Assembly (NCBI GenBank): GCA_028282885.1 | Contig: JANQGX010000023.1 | Span: forward strand, 1-64,000 | DNA length: 64,000 nt | DNA from: SAR324 cluster bacterium | Lineage (GTDB): Bacteria > SAR324 > XYD2-FULL-50-16 | Direction: 5' to 3' | Part shown: piece by piece, positions 16,576 to 24,416 of the stretch | How the letters are laid out: every line of letters begins with the position of its first letter | Position numbering within the stretch: position 1 is the first letter of the stretch | Notes under the pieces: model-generated | Told to the model about the DNA's origin: nothing | Seen by the model: the letters and a program-made list of their open reading frames with translations, nothing else | Database searches by the model: none | Position numbers and translations under genes: made by a program

Positions 16576-17847
16576 ATGACAAAAGATGAGATGGTGGAGT
16601 TGTTAAAAAATGATGTTGAAGGGTGGAATAAGTGGAAAAGCAAAATCGAGCGTGGTCCTGGTGAGTCAATCAAGATTAATTTAAGAGAGGCAGATCTTTG
16701 CAATTTTGGACTCAGTGGAGCAGACTTCTCCTGGGTGAATCTTGATGGTGCGAACCTCTCCAACGCAGTAGTCAGCGGTGCTAAATTTATTGAGGCAAGT
16801 CTCATTGAAACCAATCTAACCAAAGTGACAGCGCATGCTACTATTTATTGGGGATCAAACCTATCAAAAGCGTGCCTTTTCGAAGCAGAACTCAAAGACA
16901 GTGATTTTGCCTTTGCTGATTTGAGTGAAGCAAGGCTTAAGAAGGCTTCTATGGTTCAATCAAATCTTTTTAATACAAATCTGTCATTTGCTGACCTTAG
17001 CGGGGCTGACCTCTCAATTGCTCTGCTTACAGGAACTGTTTTAGACAAAGCTTTGTTGAATGGCGCTAAAGTAATTCGCAGTGTTCTAAATGGAACAAAG
17101 CTAGATCAGGCAAATTGCGAAAGGATGTTGTTCGCTCAAACTAGCATATGCAATGTTGATCTTAGAAGGGCCAAGGGGCTTAATACTTGCCTACATGCAA
17201 TTCATTCTTCGATCGGCACAGATACACTAAGGAAATCCAGGGGCAACATACCGCTCGAATTTCTTCGGGGTTGCGGCCTTCAGGATTGGGAAATCGAGCA
17301 TGCAAAGCTATACCGTGAAGATTTATCTGAAAACCAGATCACAGAAATCAATTACAAAATTATTGAATTACGCGGTGCAAAACCTCTTAGATTCTTCAGC
17401 ACCTTCATCAGCCACTCCACCACCGATAAAGAATTTGCAAATAAACTCTATGAGGACCTCCAAAACAAGGGAATACGCTGCTGGTACGCCCCTGAAGACA
17501 TGAAAGGCGGCAAGAAGCTCCACGAACAGATCTTCACAGCAATCAATCTCCATGAAAAGCTCCTCCTCATCCTTTCCGAAGCAAGCATGAAAAGCGAATG
17601 GGTCATAACCGAAATCCGTAGAACCAGAAAGGAAGAAAAGAAGACTGGAGAGCGAAAGCTATTTCCAATTAGCCTGGTACCTTTCGAAGAGGTCAGAAAA
17701 TGGGAGTGCTTCGACGCTGAAACTGGAAAAGACCTTGCAATAGAGATCAGAGAATACTTCATCCCTGATTTTACCAATTGGGAAACGGATAAAGAAAAAT
17801 ACCAAAAAGCCTTTGATAGGATGGTTAGGGATTTGAGGGCTGAATGA
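16576..17847 (+). CDS. Pentapeptide-repeat plus TIR-domain effector protein
   Basis: About 423 residues from ATG 16576 (an in-frame ATG at 16552 adds eight). Residues about 30-200 are pentapeptide repeats of the A(D/N)LxX type (LREADLCNFGLSGADFSWVNLDGANLSNA...), a right-handed beta-helix. The C-terminus (from about 272) is a TIR domain: FSTFISHSTTDKEFANKLYEDLQNKGIRCWYAPEDMKGG, LLLILSEASMKSEWVITEIRRT with the conserved glutamate expected for NADase activity. TIR effectors deplete NAD+ in anti-phage defence. In a prophage this would be a superinfection-exclusion moron. Two further genes on the same strand follow at short spacing. Confidence 0.88.
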   Translation: MTKDEMVELLKNDVEGWNKWKSKIERGPGESIKINLREADLCNFGLSGADFSWVNLDGANLSNAVVSGAKFIEASLIETNLTKVTAHATIYWGSNLSKACLFEAELKDSDFAFADLSEARLKKASMVQSNLFNTNLSFADLSGADLSIALLTGTVLDKALLNGAKVIRSVLNGTKLDQANCERMLFAQTSICNVDLRRAKGLNTCLHAIHSSIGTDTLRKSRGNIPLEFLRGCGLQDWEIEHAKLYREDLSENQITEINYKIIELRGAKPLRFFSTFISHSTTDKEFANKLYEDLQNKGIRCWYAPEDMKGGKKLHEQIFTAINLHEKLLLILSEASMKSEWVITEIRRTRKEEKKTGERKLFPISLVPFEEVRKWECFDAETGKDLAIEIREYFIPDFTNWETDKEKYQKAFDRMVRDLRAE

Positions 17848-17866
17848 TCTAAACAATAGAGGAAAA

Positions 17867-18679
17867 ATGGGGAATACCGAAAAATCAGAGGCTGAAGCAA
17901 TTAAGCAAGCAATTGAAGAATTCCACGGGATAAAAGTAAAGCAACCTCATGAGCAAACTCCAGAGATGACATCGGGTGTTCTTCGCCAAAGGAGAAACCT
18001 GCTAGCGACTTGTGTTATTCTGTTGATCCTAAAATTATCTGGAGCCAGCTTCGGGGAAATATCTTTCATTGGGACCAATATAAAGGGTCTAAACAACAGT
18101 GAAATTGTGTTGGGGCTTTGGGCAATGTGCGCCTACTTCTGCTATAGGTGTTTTGTCTATACGATAAATGAAGATGGGTTTAACGCCACAATCAGACCAT
18201 GGAGGAATGCAGTAGTAGAATATTTTGAAAAACACATCAAGGTATTGGCGGAACAGAAAGGGTATGATTTTACCGACGGAGCAGACTTCGCAAGCCCGTC
18301 GGCAGACGAAGCAAAGAGAATTATCGATTTCCAAGGAAAATACTATATTTCAAAAATTGATGATCAAAATAATAAAGGGACCGAAATAGAAAATCCTGCC
18401 AAATTCATTAAAATAGGGTTGCTCGGGTATAAGGCGCACTTTAGGAATTTAAATATTCTTACAGGAGAGTATCGGGAGATAATGCCATCACTATTCGTTA
18501 GTTTCTATAAAATGAGAAATGTCTTACTTCCCATACTTGGGAGAATGTTTTTTAAAAAGAAAGAATTCTCAGACTATATGTTCCCCTTTCTATTATTTCT
18601 CGTGACGTCAATGGTCTACATGCGAGGATGGTTGCCTTGCGCTTACCACTGGCTCAAGGCGCTTGATTTTTCAAACTAG
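17867..18679 (+). CDS. Membrane protein next to the TIR effector
   Basis: 270 residues, GAGGAAAA before ATG 17867, 19 bases after the TIR gene. Two hydrophobic segments at about 45-60 (LLATCVILLILKL) and 80-105 (IVLGLWAMCAYFCYRCFVYTI) and one at the C-terminus (FPFLLFLVTSMVYMRGWLP). The central ~130 residues are cytosolic. Probably acts with, or is regulated together with, the TIR protein; no family recognised. Confidence 0.7.
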   Translation: MGNTEKSEAEAIKQAIEEFHGIKVKQPHEQTPEMTSGVLRQRRNLLATCVILLILKLSGASFGEISFIGTNIKGLNNSEIVLGLWAMCAYFCYRCFVYTINEDGFNATIRPWRNAVVEYFEKHIKVLAEQKGYDFTDGADFASPSADEAKRIIDFQGKYYISKIDDQNNKGTEIENPAKFIKIGLLGYKAHFRNLNILTGEYREIMPSLFVSFYKMRNVLLPILGRMFFKKKEFSDYMFPFLLFLVTSMVYMRGWLPCAYHWLKALDFSN

Positions 18680-18688
18680 GAAAAAAAT

Positions 18689-19198
18689 ATGGCTGATAAC
18701 ATCGATAAGTTCAATCTTTATGTAGGGCAGGTGTTCGGATTATTATACAGCTCCCACCCTTTGAAAAACACAATAGAGACATCAGAACTATTAGACGACA
18801 GCTTCAAAACCACTCATCCAACTGGCGGTTTTGAAATGCTGATCGAAGGGGCTAATGATGAACTGATCATAATCGGGGATACCATTGATTGGCTTTGCGA
18901 CAACGGCTTTATAAGTGCGAAGTTCCATGCAGTCAGCGGAAAAATGAGAACTTACACTAATGTTGTATTAACCCAAAAAGGGTTGGCTTTACTAAAAGTC
19001 CCCTCCTCATTAAAAGAGGGGGAAAGTTTAGGGTCGGCTCTCTCTAAATATATCGAAGAAGGGAAGGAAGGTGCTAAGGAGGCTGTGAAAGACAAAATCA
19101 AGGGCATTATCAGCACAATCATCACAAAGCCCGGTTTGATGATACAGGCAGTAAAAGAATTCGCAGCAAACAACAATATAGATCAGATGCTCCAGTAG
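18689..19198 (+). CDS. Hypothetical protein, possible winged-helix
   Basis: 169 residues, ten bases after the membrane protein gene. Residues about 50-100 (IIIGDTIDWLCDNGFISAKF...TNVVLTQKGLALLKVP) look like a winged-helix pattern with a beta-hairpin wing. The C-terminal half is an amphipathic helix-rich tail. The three-gene set TIR - membrane protein - this gene looks like one accessory operon. Not recognised. Confidence 0.65.
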   Translation: MADNIDKFNLYVGQVFGLLYSSHPLKNTIETSELLDDSFKTTHPTGGFEMLIEGANDELIIIGDTIDWLCDNGFISAKFHAVSGKMRTYTNVVLTQKGLALLKVPSSLKEGESLGSALSKYIEEGKEGAKEAVKDKIKGIISTIITKPGLMIQAVKEFAANNNIDQMLQ

Positions 19199-19309
19199 TC
19201 TCCAAGTTGGCTATTACTACGAGGGTGTTGCTATCGAATTTCTCTCAATAAAATTGACAATTCCATGATATTTTGATAGATTTAAACCACAAATCAAGGA
19301 GAGAAACTC

Positions 19310-19531
19310 ATGGAAAACATCTCTTACCAAATATCCTACGGAACCGTTCAAGCCTTTGCATGCTGTTTCGACCATGACTGGTGGGTTCCTTTCGGAATAC
19401 CTCAATACGACAGCAGAAAGCCGATTTTGACCGCTTCAAACAAAGAAAAAGCACAAGCTATTTTAGATAGACTGAATTCAGGTGAGATATCCGAGAAGGA
19501 AGCGGAGAGACTTCTTTACAGGATTTATTGA
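19310..19531 (+). CDS. Small hypothetical protein
   Basis: 73 residues, GGAGAG before ATG 19310. The C-terminal NKEKAQAILDRLNSGEISEKEAERLLYRIY is a helical segment. Opens a second block of small phage genes. Function unknown. Confidence 0.65.
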   Translation: MENISYQISYGTVQAFACCFDHDWWVPFGIPQYDSRKPILTASNKEKAQAILDRLNSGEISEKEAERLLYRIY

Positions 19532-19546
19532 TTTGAGGCTGAAATA

Positions 19547-20002
19547 ATGAACAGAGACACGGCAAAAGACATAGTGCCCATCAATTTCTACGGGTATCCA
19601 ATAACTCCTGATGAAATCAACGAAGAGGTTGACTATGTTGAAGCTGTTGTTCCTGGCGATAAGATTGTCAAGCTGACAGGGCATGTCCGAATGACAATTG
19701 GAGCGGCCGGAACGTGTGAAACTATAACAACCTCTCAAAGGTGGTATTGGGAAGACGAGAAACAAGGTCCTGAAGGTTTCTATGATCTCCTCAAAAGTGT
19801 TCCGAAATTGGTTCACAAAATAGCGAACGAAAGAAGGGAAGCAGGAAAACCCTTCCAGCGGTTTGTGAATAATTTTGAACGCTTCGGGTATCAACTTGCC
19901 CATGATGATGAAATCCTGGAGGAAGTTGTAGAAATGGGGCTTGCGAAATGGCTTCTTGGCGAACTGCCGTATATTTACCCTGGGGATAAGACGAAGAGAT
20001 GA
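19547..20002 (+). CDS. Hypothetical phage protein
   Basis: 151 residues. Contains VPGDKIVKLTGHVRMTIGAAGTCETITTSQRWYWEDEKQ, a beta-rich core, and a helical C-terminus. Its TGA overlaps the ATG of a 49-residue gene at 19999. Not recognised. Confidence 0.65.
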   Translation: MNRDTAKDIVPINFYGYPITPDEINEEVDYVEAVVPGDKIVKLTGHVRMTIGAAGTCETITTSQRWYWEDEKQGPEGFYDLLKSVPKLVHKIANERREAGKPFQRFVNNFERFGYQLAHDDEILEEVVEMGLAKWLLGELPYIYPGDKTKR

Positions 20003-20148
20003 AAGATAAACAAACTTACAACTTCTTCAGGGTAGATACCAGATTGTCAGAAAGCATTATCTGTACTCAAGAACAAGCCCTGAAGATAAAGCGGTTTAAG
20101 GAGAAGTATTATCGAACTACTGTTGAACTATCGGTAAAGAAATCATGA
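19999..20148 (+). CDS. Very small coupled protein (49 aa)
   Basis: ATG 19999 overlaps the upstream stop (ATGA), and its TGA overlaps the downstream ATG at 20145 in the same way. Two four-base overlaps on both sides make a real coupled gene likely despite its size. The product is basic (KIKRFKEKYYRTTVELSVKKS at the end). Function unknown. Confidence 0.55.
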   Translation: MKDKQTYNFFRVDTRLSESIICTQEQALKIKRFKEKYYRTTVELSVKKS

Positions 20149-20489
20149 AAAGATATCTAATAACTTGTGAAAAAACCTGCCCAGACTGCGAAGGCAAGAA
20201 AACAATTAAAGATCCTTACGGTTTCTGGGAAGAATACGCCGACTACCAAAAGTCAACAGACAAACCTGACAGCCCTCAAGCGTTTTATTCTAATAGCTTT
20301 CCTCTTTCAAATTCGCTCCCTCCTGAAGAAATCATGTGTGAAAGTTGTGATGGAACCGGGGTAGTTCGATCTGAGGTCGATTTTGGAGAGGCGATGAAGG
20401 AGTATGTTAATGCCCAAACGAATCCAAAGAAAGCGCACAAAAGGCTGGAGGATGCCTCCCAATACTGTCAGTGTCTGTCGACCGGGTAA
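20145..20489 (+). CDS. DnaJ-type zinc-finger small protein
   Basis: 114 residues with two CxxCxG-like motifs, CPDCEGKK (residue about 11) and CESCDGTG (about 64), as in the cysteine-rich region of DnaJ. No J domain. Such small paired-zinc proteins are frequent in phages with unknown roles. Start is coupled to the 49-residue gene; the 3' end overlaps the next gene by about 80 bases. Confidence 0.65.
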   Translation: MKRYLITCEKTCPDCEGKKTIKDPYGFWEEYADYQKSTDKPDSPQAFYSNSFPLSNSLPPEEIMCESCDGTGVVRSEVDFGEAMKEYVNAQTNPKKAHKRLEDASQYCQCLSTG

Positions 20490-20760
20490 GTTCGGAAATC
20501 CTTTTACAATTAAAGAATGTCGTGAAGCCGGTTATGTCGGAACAGACAGAGAGATAGCCCAAAGATGTGTCGATGCTTTCAGGGCTTGGCTGACTCATAA
20601 AAACTGGCGCGAAAATTGGGATGGGGAAGAAGGCGAACGTCGGAGAAAGGCAATACTTGAATCTCTTCATGAGTTGCAGGGAAAGGACCTAGCCTGCTGG
20701 TGTAAAGAGGGGGAACCGTGCCATGCTGATGTATTACTTGAAATAGCCAATGAGGATTAA
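20410..20760 (+). CDS. DUF4326-family protein
   Basis: About 116 residues. Family features are GKFGNPFTI (about residue 27), RCVDAFRAWLTH, a central ALRELxGKxLxCWC-type motif seen here as ELQGKDLACWCKEGEPCHADVLLEIA with two cysteines and a histidine. DUF4326 proteins are common in phages; biochemical role unknown. ATG 20410 has AAGGAG at seven bases; ATG 20404 or 20452 are alternatives because the first ~16 residues are not family-conserved. Confidence 0.75.
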   Translation: MPKRIQRKRTKGWRMPPNTVSVCRPGKFGNPFTIKECREAGYVGTDREIAQRCVDAFRAWLTHKNWRENWDGEEGERRRKAILESLHELQGKDLACWCKEGEPCHADVLLEIANED

Positions 20761-20762
20761 CT

Positions 20763-21125
20763 ATGAACGCTCAAACACATTCAAGATCCGACCTGCTCAA
20801 AGAAAGACAAAAACCCCACGATGAAGCCAAGGAAAAGGCTGGGTGCAAGGGTTTGTTCTTTCGGTACCGGGGAAACAATTATTTCCACGAAGGGAAACTG
20901 GAATTCAAAAAGACATTCACCAAGTTAAAACGAAAATCCTGTCCAGGTTGTAACCTTTGTCAAAGCATGGAAGACGACCTTGGCGAAGATTTGGAATTGG
21001 TTATTTTTCCCGACAATCTTACTAACGAAGGAATCTATGAGCTTAAAGTCGTCAATATGACAACGGACTGTGAAACAGGATATGTTGATAATTGGGATAT
21101 TGAATTCTTCCCGGCTGAGGATTAA
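20763..21125 (+). CDS. Hypothetical protein with C-x-x-C-x-x-C motif
   Basis: 120 residues. Contains KSCPGCNLCQS, a short cysteine cluster that could bind zinc, and an acidic C-terminus. ATG 20763 follows the previous stop by two bases. Followed by palindrome copy 2. Not recognised. Confidence 0.6.
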   Translation: MNAQTHSRSDLLKERQKPHDEAKEKAGCKGLFFRYRGNNYFHEGKLEFKKTFTKLKRKSCPGCNLCQSMEDDLGEDLELVIFPDNLTNEGIYELKVVNMTTDCETGYVDNWDIEFFPAED

Positions 21126-21141
21126 TTTTCTCGAAAAACTC

Positions 21142-21151
21142 ACTGTACAGT
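21142..21151. promoter_or_regulatory. Dispersed palindrome ACTGTACAGT, copy 2
   Basis: Within CTCACTGTACAGTCAG, 16 bases after the stop at 21125. The following poly-T and ATCATTAAC resemble copy 1. The gap 21126-21306 is AT-rich with no gene and then a good ribosome site for 21307, so it probably holds a promoter. Confidence 0.7.
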
Positions 21152-21306
21152 CAGTCTTTTTTTGATTGATATCATTAACTATTTTTCACTCTAAAAAATT
21201 CATGTTTCATATTTTGCATAGAAAAATTATCAAATATCTGTTATATATTTATAAAAAACTACATACCGATAAGGATATACACTGACGCAGATTAAACAGG
21301 AGCGAA

Positions 21307-21576
21307 ATGATCAGAGTAACCGTTGAGCTTGTGAGCGCAATTAGTCCAGACCGGAGCAAGGTTTTGGGTGTTGCTGAGATTACCAACGATGGGGAGTTGT
21401 CTAACCAAACAGGCGGAAATAAAGGCGGTTATGATATCCGCCTGAGCAAATGGGCTCCCAAGCTCAAGGAAACATGGAAACGGGGTAGAGTTGAAAACTT
21501 CGATAGGCAGAAACGAGGGTCATGGGATCTCCTCTACTTGGCATTGAGAAACATTGTCGGATATCGAAATAAATGA
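21307..21576 (+). CDS. Small hypothetical phage protein
   Basis: 89 residues, AGGAG before ATG 21307. The pattern IRVTVELVSAISPDRSKVLGVAEITNDG...GGYDIRLSKW...WKRGRVENFDRQKRGSWDLLYLALRNIVG is typical of a small family found in many phages, function unknown. Confidence 0.75.
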   Translation: MIRVTVELVSAISPDRSKVLGVAEITNDGELSNQTGGNKGGYDIRLSKWAPKLKETWKRGRVENFDRQKRGSWDLLYLALRNIVGYRNK

Positions 21577-21583
21577 GGATCCA

Positions 21584-21907
21584 ATGAAAATCCTAGCTCT
21601 TTGTGTGATTTTCTTTCTCGGCTCCAAAGAAATCATCAGAATAGCCCTGAACTATGACCAAGTATTAGAATTCAATCCTCCTCCAAATCCTGCAAAAATT
21701 ACCGACACTAGAGCCAAAGCTTATATCTCCGAATTTGGTGATTCGAGTTGGGAGTTGGATGCACTTGAACCACGAGCAATCAGAGATCTAATCCGGGACA
21801 CAATTGACGATTATACGGATCATGACCTCATGGCAAAAACGGAAGAAAAAGAAGCTGAATATATTAAAGTGCTTGAAAATGTTGCAGAGAACTGGGAATC
21901 CGTGTGA
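21584..21907 (+). CDS. Short protein resembling the C-terminal end of a larger phage protein
   Basis: 107 residues from ATG 21584 (a TTG at 21554 lies inside the previous gene). After a short hydrophobic start it reads IALNYDQVLEFNPPPNPAKITDTRAKAYISEFGDSSWELDALEPRAIRDLIRDTIDDY. As I recall, this text closes larger phage proteins of about 200-300 residues, so this could be a 5'-truncated descendant that kept only the end. If so, the first ~15 residues are new sequence. Confidence 0.6.
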   Translation: MKILALCVIFFLGSKEIIRIALNYDQVLEFNPPPNPAKITDTRAKAYISEFGDSSWELDALEPRAIRDLIRDTIDDYTDHDLMAKTEEKEAEYIKVLENVAENWESV

Positions 21908-21998
21908 ATTGTTGTTCAAAACCCATAAATTGATTAAAGGAATTCACGGCCCTGATTGCTGATGGATTAAAAAGCAACCAATCCGAGAGATAAACACC

Positions 21999-22265
21999 AT
22001 GAAAAAAGAAACACTTCAAAGGGGAAATCTTATCTTTGAAGACATAAGAAGCGCAGAGGATCGCGTGCGAGAAATAGAAAGTTTATGTGAGGAATTGGAC
22101 ATACGTGAACAAGATAGCATGGATGGAAAAATCCAAATAACTATTGGAAACGCTCCCCATATGATTGCCGACAAAGCTGATCTGCTAAATATCGCAGACA
22201 AGGAGAAGAAGGCGCTTTTGGATAAAATTGAAGCATTGAAAAAAGAATTTGATAACTTGAAATAG
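21999..22265 (+). CDS. Small coiled-coil protein
   Basis: 88 residues, highly charged, helical; residues 20-40 and 60-88 (IADKEKKALLDKIEALKKEFDNLK) predict coiled coil. No clear ribosome site before ATG 21999. Function unknown. Confidence 0.55.
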   Translation: MKKETLQRGNLIFEDIRSAEDRVREIESLCEELDIREQDSMDGKIQITIGNAPHMIADKADLLNIADKEKKALLDKIEALKKEFDNLK

Positions 22266-22272
22266 AAACATC

Positions 22273-22632
22273 ATGACAAACCCATACCCCAGACTCCACC
22301 CTTATCACTGCGCCTGGATCGAATCCCTTCAAATCGTTGATTCTGTCCGCTGGGCAAAACTCGCCGAAGAGATCCGAAACAAACCCGATGACTGGCAAGG
22401 CCAAGGCTGGACAGAACATATTGTCACTGCCGGAAATGCTGGAGTGCCTGAAGTGATAGCAGCCAGATACGGACATCATGTCGAAACTATCTGGATGTGT
22501 TGTGGAATTACAGAGCCATTTAAGCAAAGACCGGCTCTCGGGTATAAGATTTATATCCCTCCCAAAACCTGGCTGAGACAGAGAATCAAGTACTGGGAGG
22601 AGTTTTGGACAGCTAAGGATTCGGAGGGATAG
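22273..22632 (+). CDS. Hypothetical phage protein
   Basis: 119 residues starting eight bases after the previous gene. Aromatic-rich (HPYHCAWIESLQIVD; GQGWTEHIVTAGNAGVPEVIAARYGHHVETIWMCCGITEPFK). The next gene starts directly after its stop. Not recognised. Confidence 0.65.
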   Translation: MTNPYPRLHPYHCAWIESLQIVDSVRWAKLAEEIRNKPDDWQGQGWTEHIVTAGNAGVPEVIAARYGHHVETIWMCCGITEPFKQRPALGYKIYIPPKTWLRQRIKYWEEFWTAKDSEG

Positions 22633-22866
22633 ATGAACAAAAGAGATATCATAAGGGGGCTGAAAGCCGATCTAAAGGCCCTGCAAGAAACCAAGGAAAT
22701 CGAAAACTACGATTATCATCGTGGCAGAACGGATGAACTCAGGCGATTGATAAAAGCCTTACAAGATCCATCCGGGATAAAGAGATACCAAGGGTTGTTA
22801 AAGATATTTCCAAGCGGTGCAAGTAATTCTGATGATAGTAAAGCCGATGAGCAATCGAAATTCTAA
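22633..22866 (+). CDS. Small helical protein
   Basis: 77 residues, GGAGG before ATG 22633 and no gap to the previous stop. N-terminal ~48 residues are a charged helical pair. Followed by the long inverted-repeat element at 22885-22989. Function unknown. Confidence 0.6.
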   Translation: MNKRDIIRGLKADLKALQETKEIENYDYHRGRTDELRRLIKALQDPSGIKRYQGLLKIFPSGASNSDDSKADEQSKF

Positions 22867-22884
22867 AAAATAGTAATGTTGGAT

Positions 22885-22989
22885 CTTACAGGATAATTGA
22901 GTGAGGGTTTATTTCCCTACTGCAGCGGGTAATAGTGGCCGAACATAGGGTATGTACTGCGGAGCGTGGCAGCTCAATTATCCTGTAAG
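22885..22989. ncRNA. Candidate structured RNA or mobile repeat: 17-bp perfect stem with 71-nt loop
   Basis: CTTACAGGATAATTGAG (22885-22901) is perfectly complementary to CTCAATTATCCTGTAAG (22973-22989). Inside, CCCTA (22915-22919) can pair with TAGGG (about 22935-22940), and CTGC/GCAG segments recur. The element is GC-richer than its surroundings, non-coding, and lies in a 177-base gap between two same-strand genes. It could be an expressed structured RNA, a terminator/anti-terminator, or a miniature inverted-repeat element. No T-run follows the right arm, so a simple intrinsic terminator is unlikely. Confidence 0.5.
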
Positions 22990-23043
22990 TAATTGAAACG
23001 CTTTTGATTCTATTACAGCAAACGATATAAAGGAGAGTTAATA

Positions 23044-23439
23044 ATGCAATGTCCAGAATGTTCAGAATTAGATGGCAGTCACTTAATGGGATGTCCTGTC
23101 AGAACGCAGCATTTAAAACATGAAGGGCTTTATCCAGAACGACAGAAGGTGAATCTCAGGGAACGTGTCTTTGCTGAAGAATGGAATAATCTCAATATTC
23201 CGAGGTATGGTTTGAATAGTGGCTATATCCAACTTGAAAATATTTTACTTGAAGAAATGTATCCAACTCAAGCCCCTGGATCACCGTTCAGAGCATTAAA
23301 AGGAGAGGTTACAGAAAGGGATGCTTTTGTTGCTGCATCCGTTATTCAGTGGCTTGGCACAAATTGCGGCCAAGGTTTTTTGCAGACCGTAAGAGAGAAG
23401 ATTGATTCACAAACCGGGAGCCAAACTCCCGCTATGTAA
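23044..23439 (+). CDS. Hypothetical protein with N-terminal zinc knuckle
   Basis: 131 residues, AAAGGAG before ATG 23044. The start CPECSELDGSHLMGCP is a CxxC...C zinc-knuckle as in many small phage proteins. The C-terminal part (ERDAFVAASVIQWLGTNCGQGFLQTVREKI) is a pattern shared by small phage proteins of unknown function. Confidence 0.65.
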   Translation: MQCPECSELDGSHLMGCPVRTQHLKHEGLYPERQKVNLRERVFAEEWNNLNIPRYGLNSGYIQLENILLEEMYPTQAPGSPFRALKGEVTERDAFVAASVIQWLGTNCGQGFLQTVREKIDSQTGSQTPAM

Positions 23440-23475
23440 TTGGAGTGGTTTAGCTTTTCGTACAACATTTGATCT

Positions 23476-23883
23476 ATGACTAAAAAAGAAAAAAGGCAGA
23501 AGATTTTTGATAAGTATGGTGGCCGGTGTGCTTATTGCGGGTGTGAAATCACAATGCAGAATTTCAACGCTGATCATTTAAAACCGCTACTAAGAGGGCG
23601 TGGCCTTGATACTGCTGCTGCAATCAAATGGAGAGGTACAGACGATATTGAAAACATGATGCCTTCTTGTCGATCCTGCAATAACCGCAAAAACGCCTTG
23701 AACATTGAGCAGTTTCGGCAAGAAATATCATTGCAGATTGAGAGACTAAAGCGGGACAGCAATCAATTCAACCTGGCGTTACGGTACGGACTAATTGGGA
23801 TTACAGACAGTCCTGTTGAGTTTTATTTTGAGCGAGTTGAGTCACAGAAAAATTCAGAAACACTCAGCCAGATATCGGCTTAG
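23476..23883 (+). CDS. HNH endonuclease
   Basis: 135 residues. HNH core: IFDKYGGRCAYCGCEI, then NADHLKP (catalytic histidine in DH), a GTDDIENMMPSCRSCNNRK segment giving the second CxxC and the final asparagine and histidine-like positions. The zinc ligands are CAYC and CRSC. Phage HNH proteins of this size are either homing endonucleases or packaging-associated nickases; the gene is far from the terminase (8 kb), favouring a free-standing homing type. A helical C-terminus of ~55 residues follows. Confidence 0.8.
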   Translation: MTKKEKRQKIFDKYGGRCAYCGCEITMQNFNADHLKPLLRGRGLDTAAAIKWRGTDDIENMMPSCRSCNNRKNALNIEQFRQEISLQIERLKRDSNQFNLALRYGLIGITDSPVEFYFERVESQKNSETLSQISA

Positions 23884-23912
23884 ATTTTGGATTGGTTTTG
23901 GAGCTAACCAGA

Positions 23913-23994
23913 TTTTTTAGTTATTGATATCACATGGTGTTTTTTACTATTTTTTAGTGTTTTTAGTATTTTTTACTTGACTTTTGTCTATAAT
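23913..23994 (+). promoter_or_regulatory. Phased T-tracts and TATAAT: probable promoter with intrinsic DNA bend
   Basis: T-tracts of 5-6 bases start at 23913, 23940, 23950, 23960 and 23969; the last four are spaced about one helical turn (10, 10, 9 bases). A consensus TATAAT lies at 23989-23994, 80 bases before the small gene at 24074. The -35 at the right spacing is poor. Phased A/T-tracts upstream of a -10 are known to bend DNA and boost promoters. Confidence 0.5.
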
Positions 23995-24073
23995 ATCAAA
24001 TAGTTGCAATCTCTAACTCAATATGAAATAGTTTTTTATTTACCTCCTATATCAAATTCAAGTGAGGCATAAA

Positions 24074-24196
24074 ATGAAAAACATCTTATATTTCATATTT
24101 TTAACAGCAATCTTGTTGGTCGTTGCTTTCTTCGCTGGGGTCAATGCTCTTGAAGCAGTCAGGGAGTTGTTAATTGAACTTTCCCGAAACAGATAG
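24074..24196 (+). CDS. 40-aa membrane peptide
   Basis: Starts at ATG 24074 and encodes one strong transmembrane segment (ILYFIFLTAILLVVAFFAGVNAL) with a short charged tail ending LIELSRNR. It lies alone in a gap downstream of the phased T-tract promoter. Could be a small regulator of membrane proteins or a toxin-like peptide; too short to assign. Confidence 0.5.
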   Translation: MKNILYFIFLTAILLVVAFFAGVNALEAVRELLIELSRNR

Positions 24197-24351
24197 ATTC
24201 ATGGGCATCCAGCACATTCCCCAAGGCCGGTGAAACAGAGAAAACCGGGTCAACTCCGGAAAACTCTCAAAGTCGGCAATCTGCTTCTTGGCTTGGGACG
24301 GAAAATTGAAATTATCATCTGGCTTTCGAATAACGTATCAATAGGGATTGG

Positions 24352-24394
24352 GTAGTAAACCTACTTTCCCCCGACTGCATAGCAGTCAATCTTT
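24352..24394 (+). ncRNA. Possible small RNA fold in the leader of the next gene
   Basis: GATT (about 24352) can pair with AATC, enclosing GTAG/CTAC and GACTGC/GCAGTC hairpins (the latter with an ATA loop), followed by TTTAATTTCTTTTTT and the ribosome site of the gene at 24417. It could be a terminator-like or translational control element. The stems are short, so confidence is low. Nothing else is seen in 24197-24416. Confidence 0.25.
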
Positions 24395-24416
24395 AATTTC
24401 TTTTTTGGAGAATCTT

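Noticed and set aside
22885..22989. Retron-type msr/msd RNA
   Set aside because: The inverted arms fit superficially, but no reverse transcriptase gene is next to it; neighbours are small hypothetical genes and an HNH nuclease.
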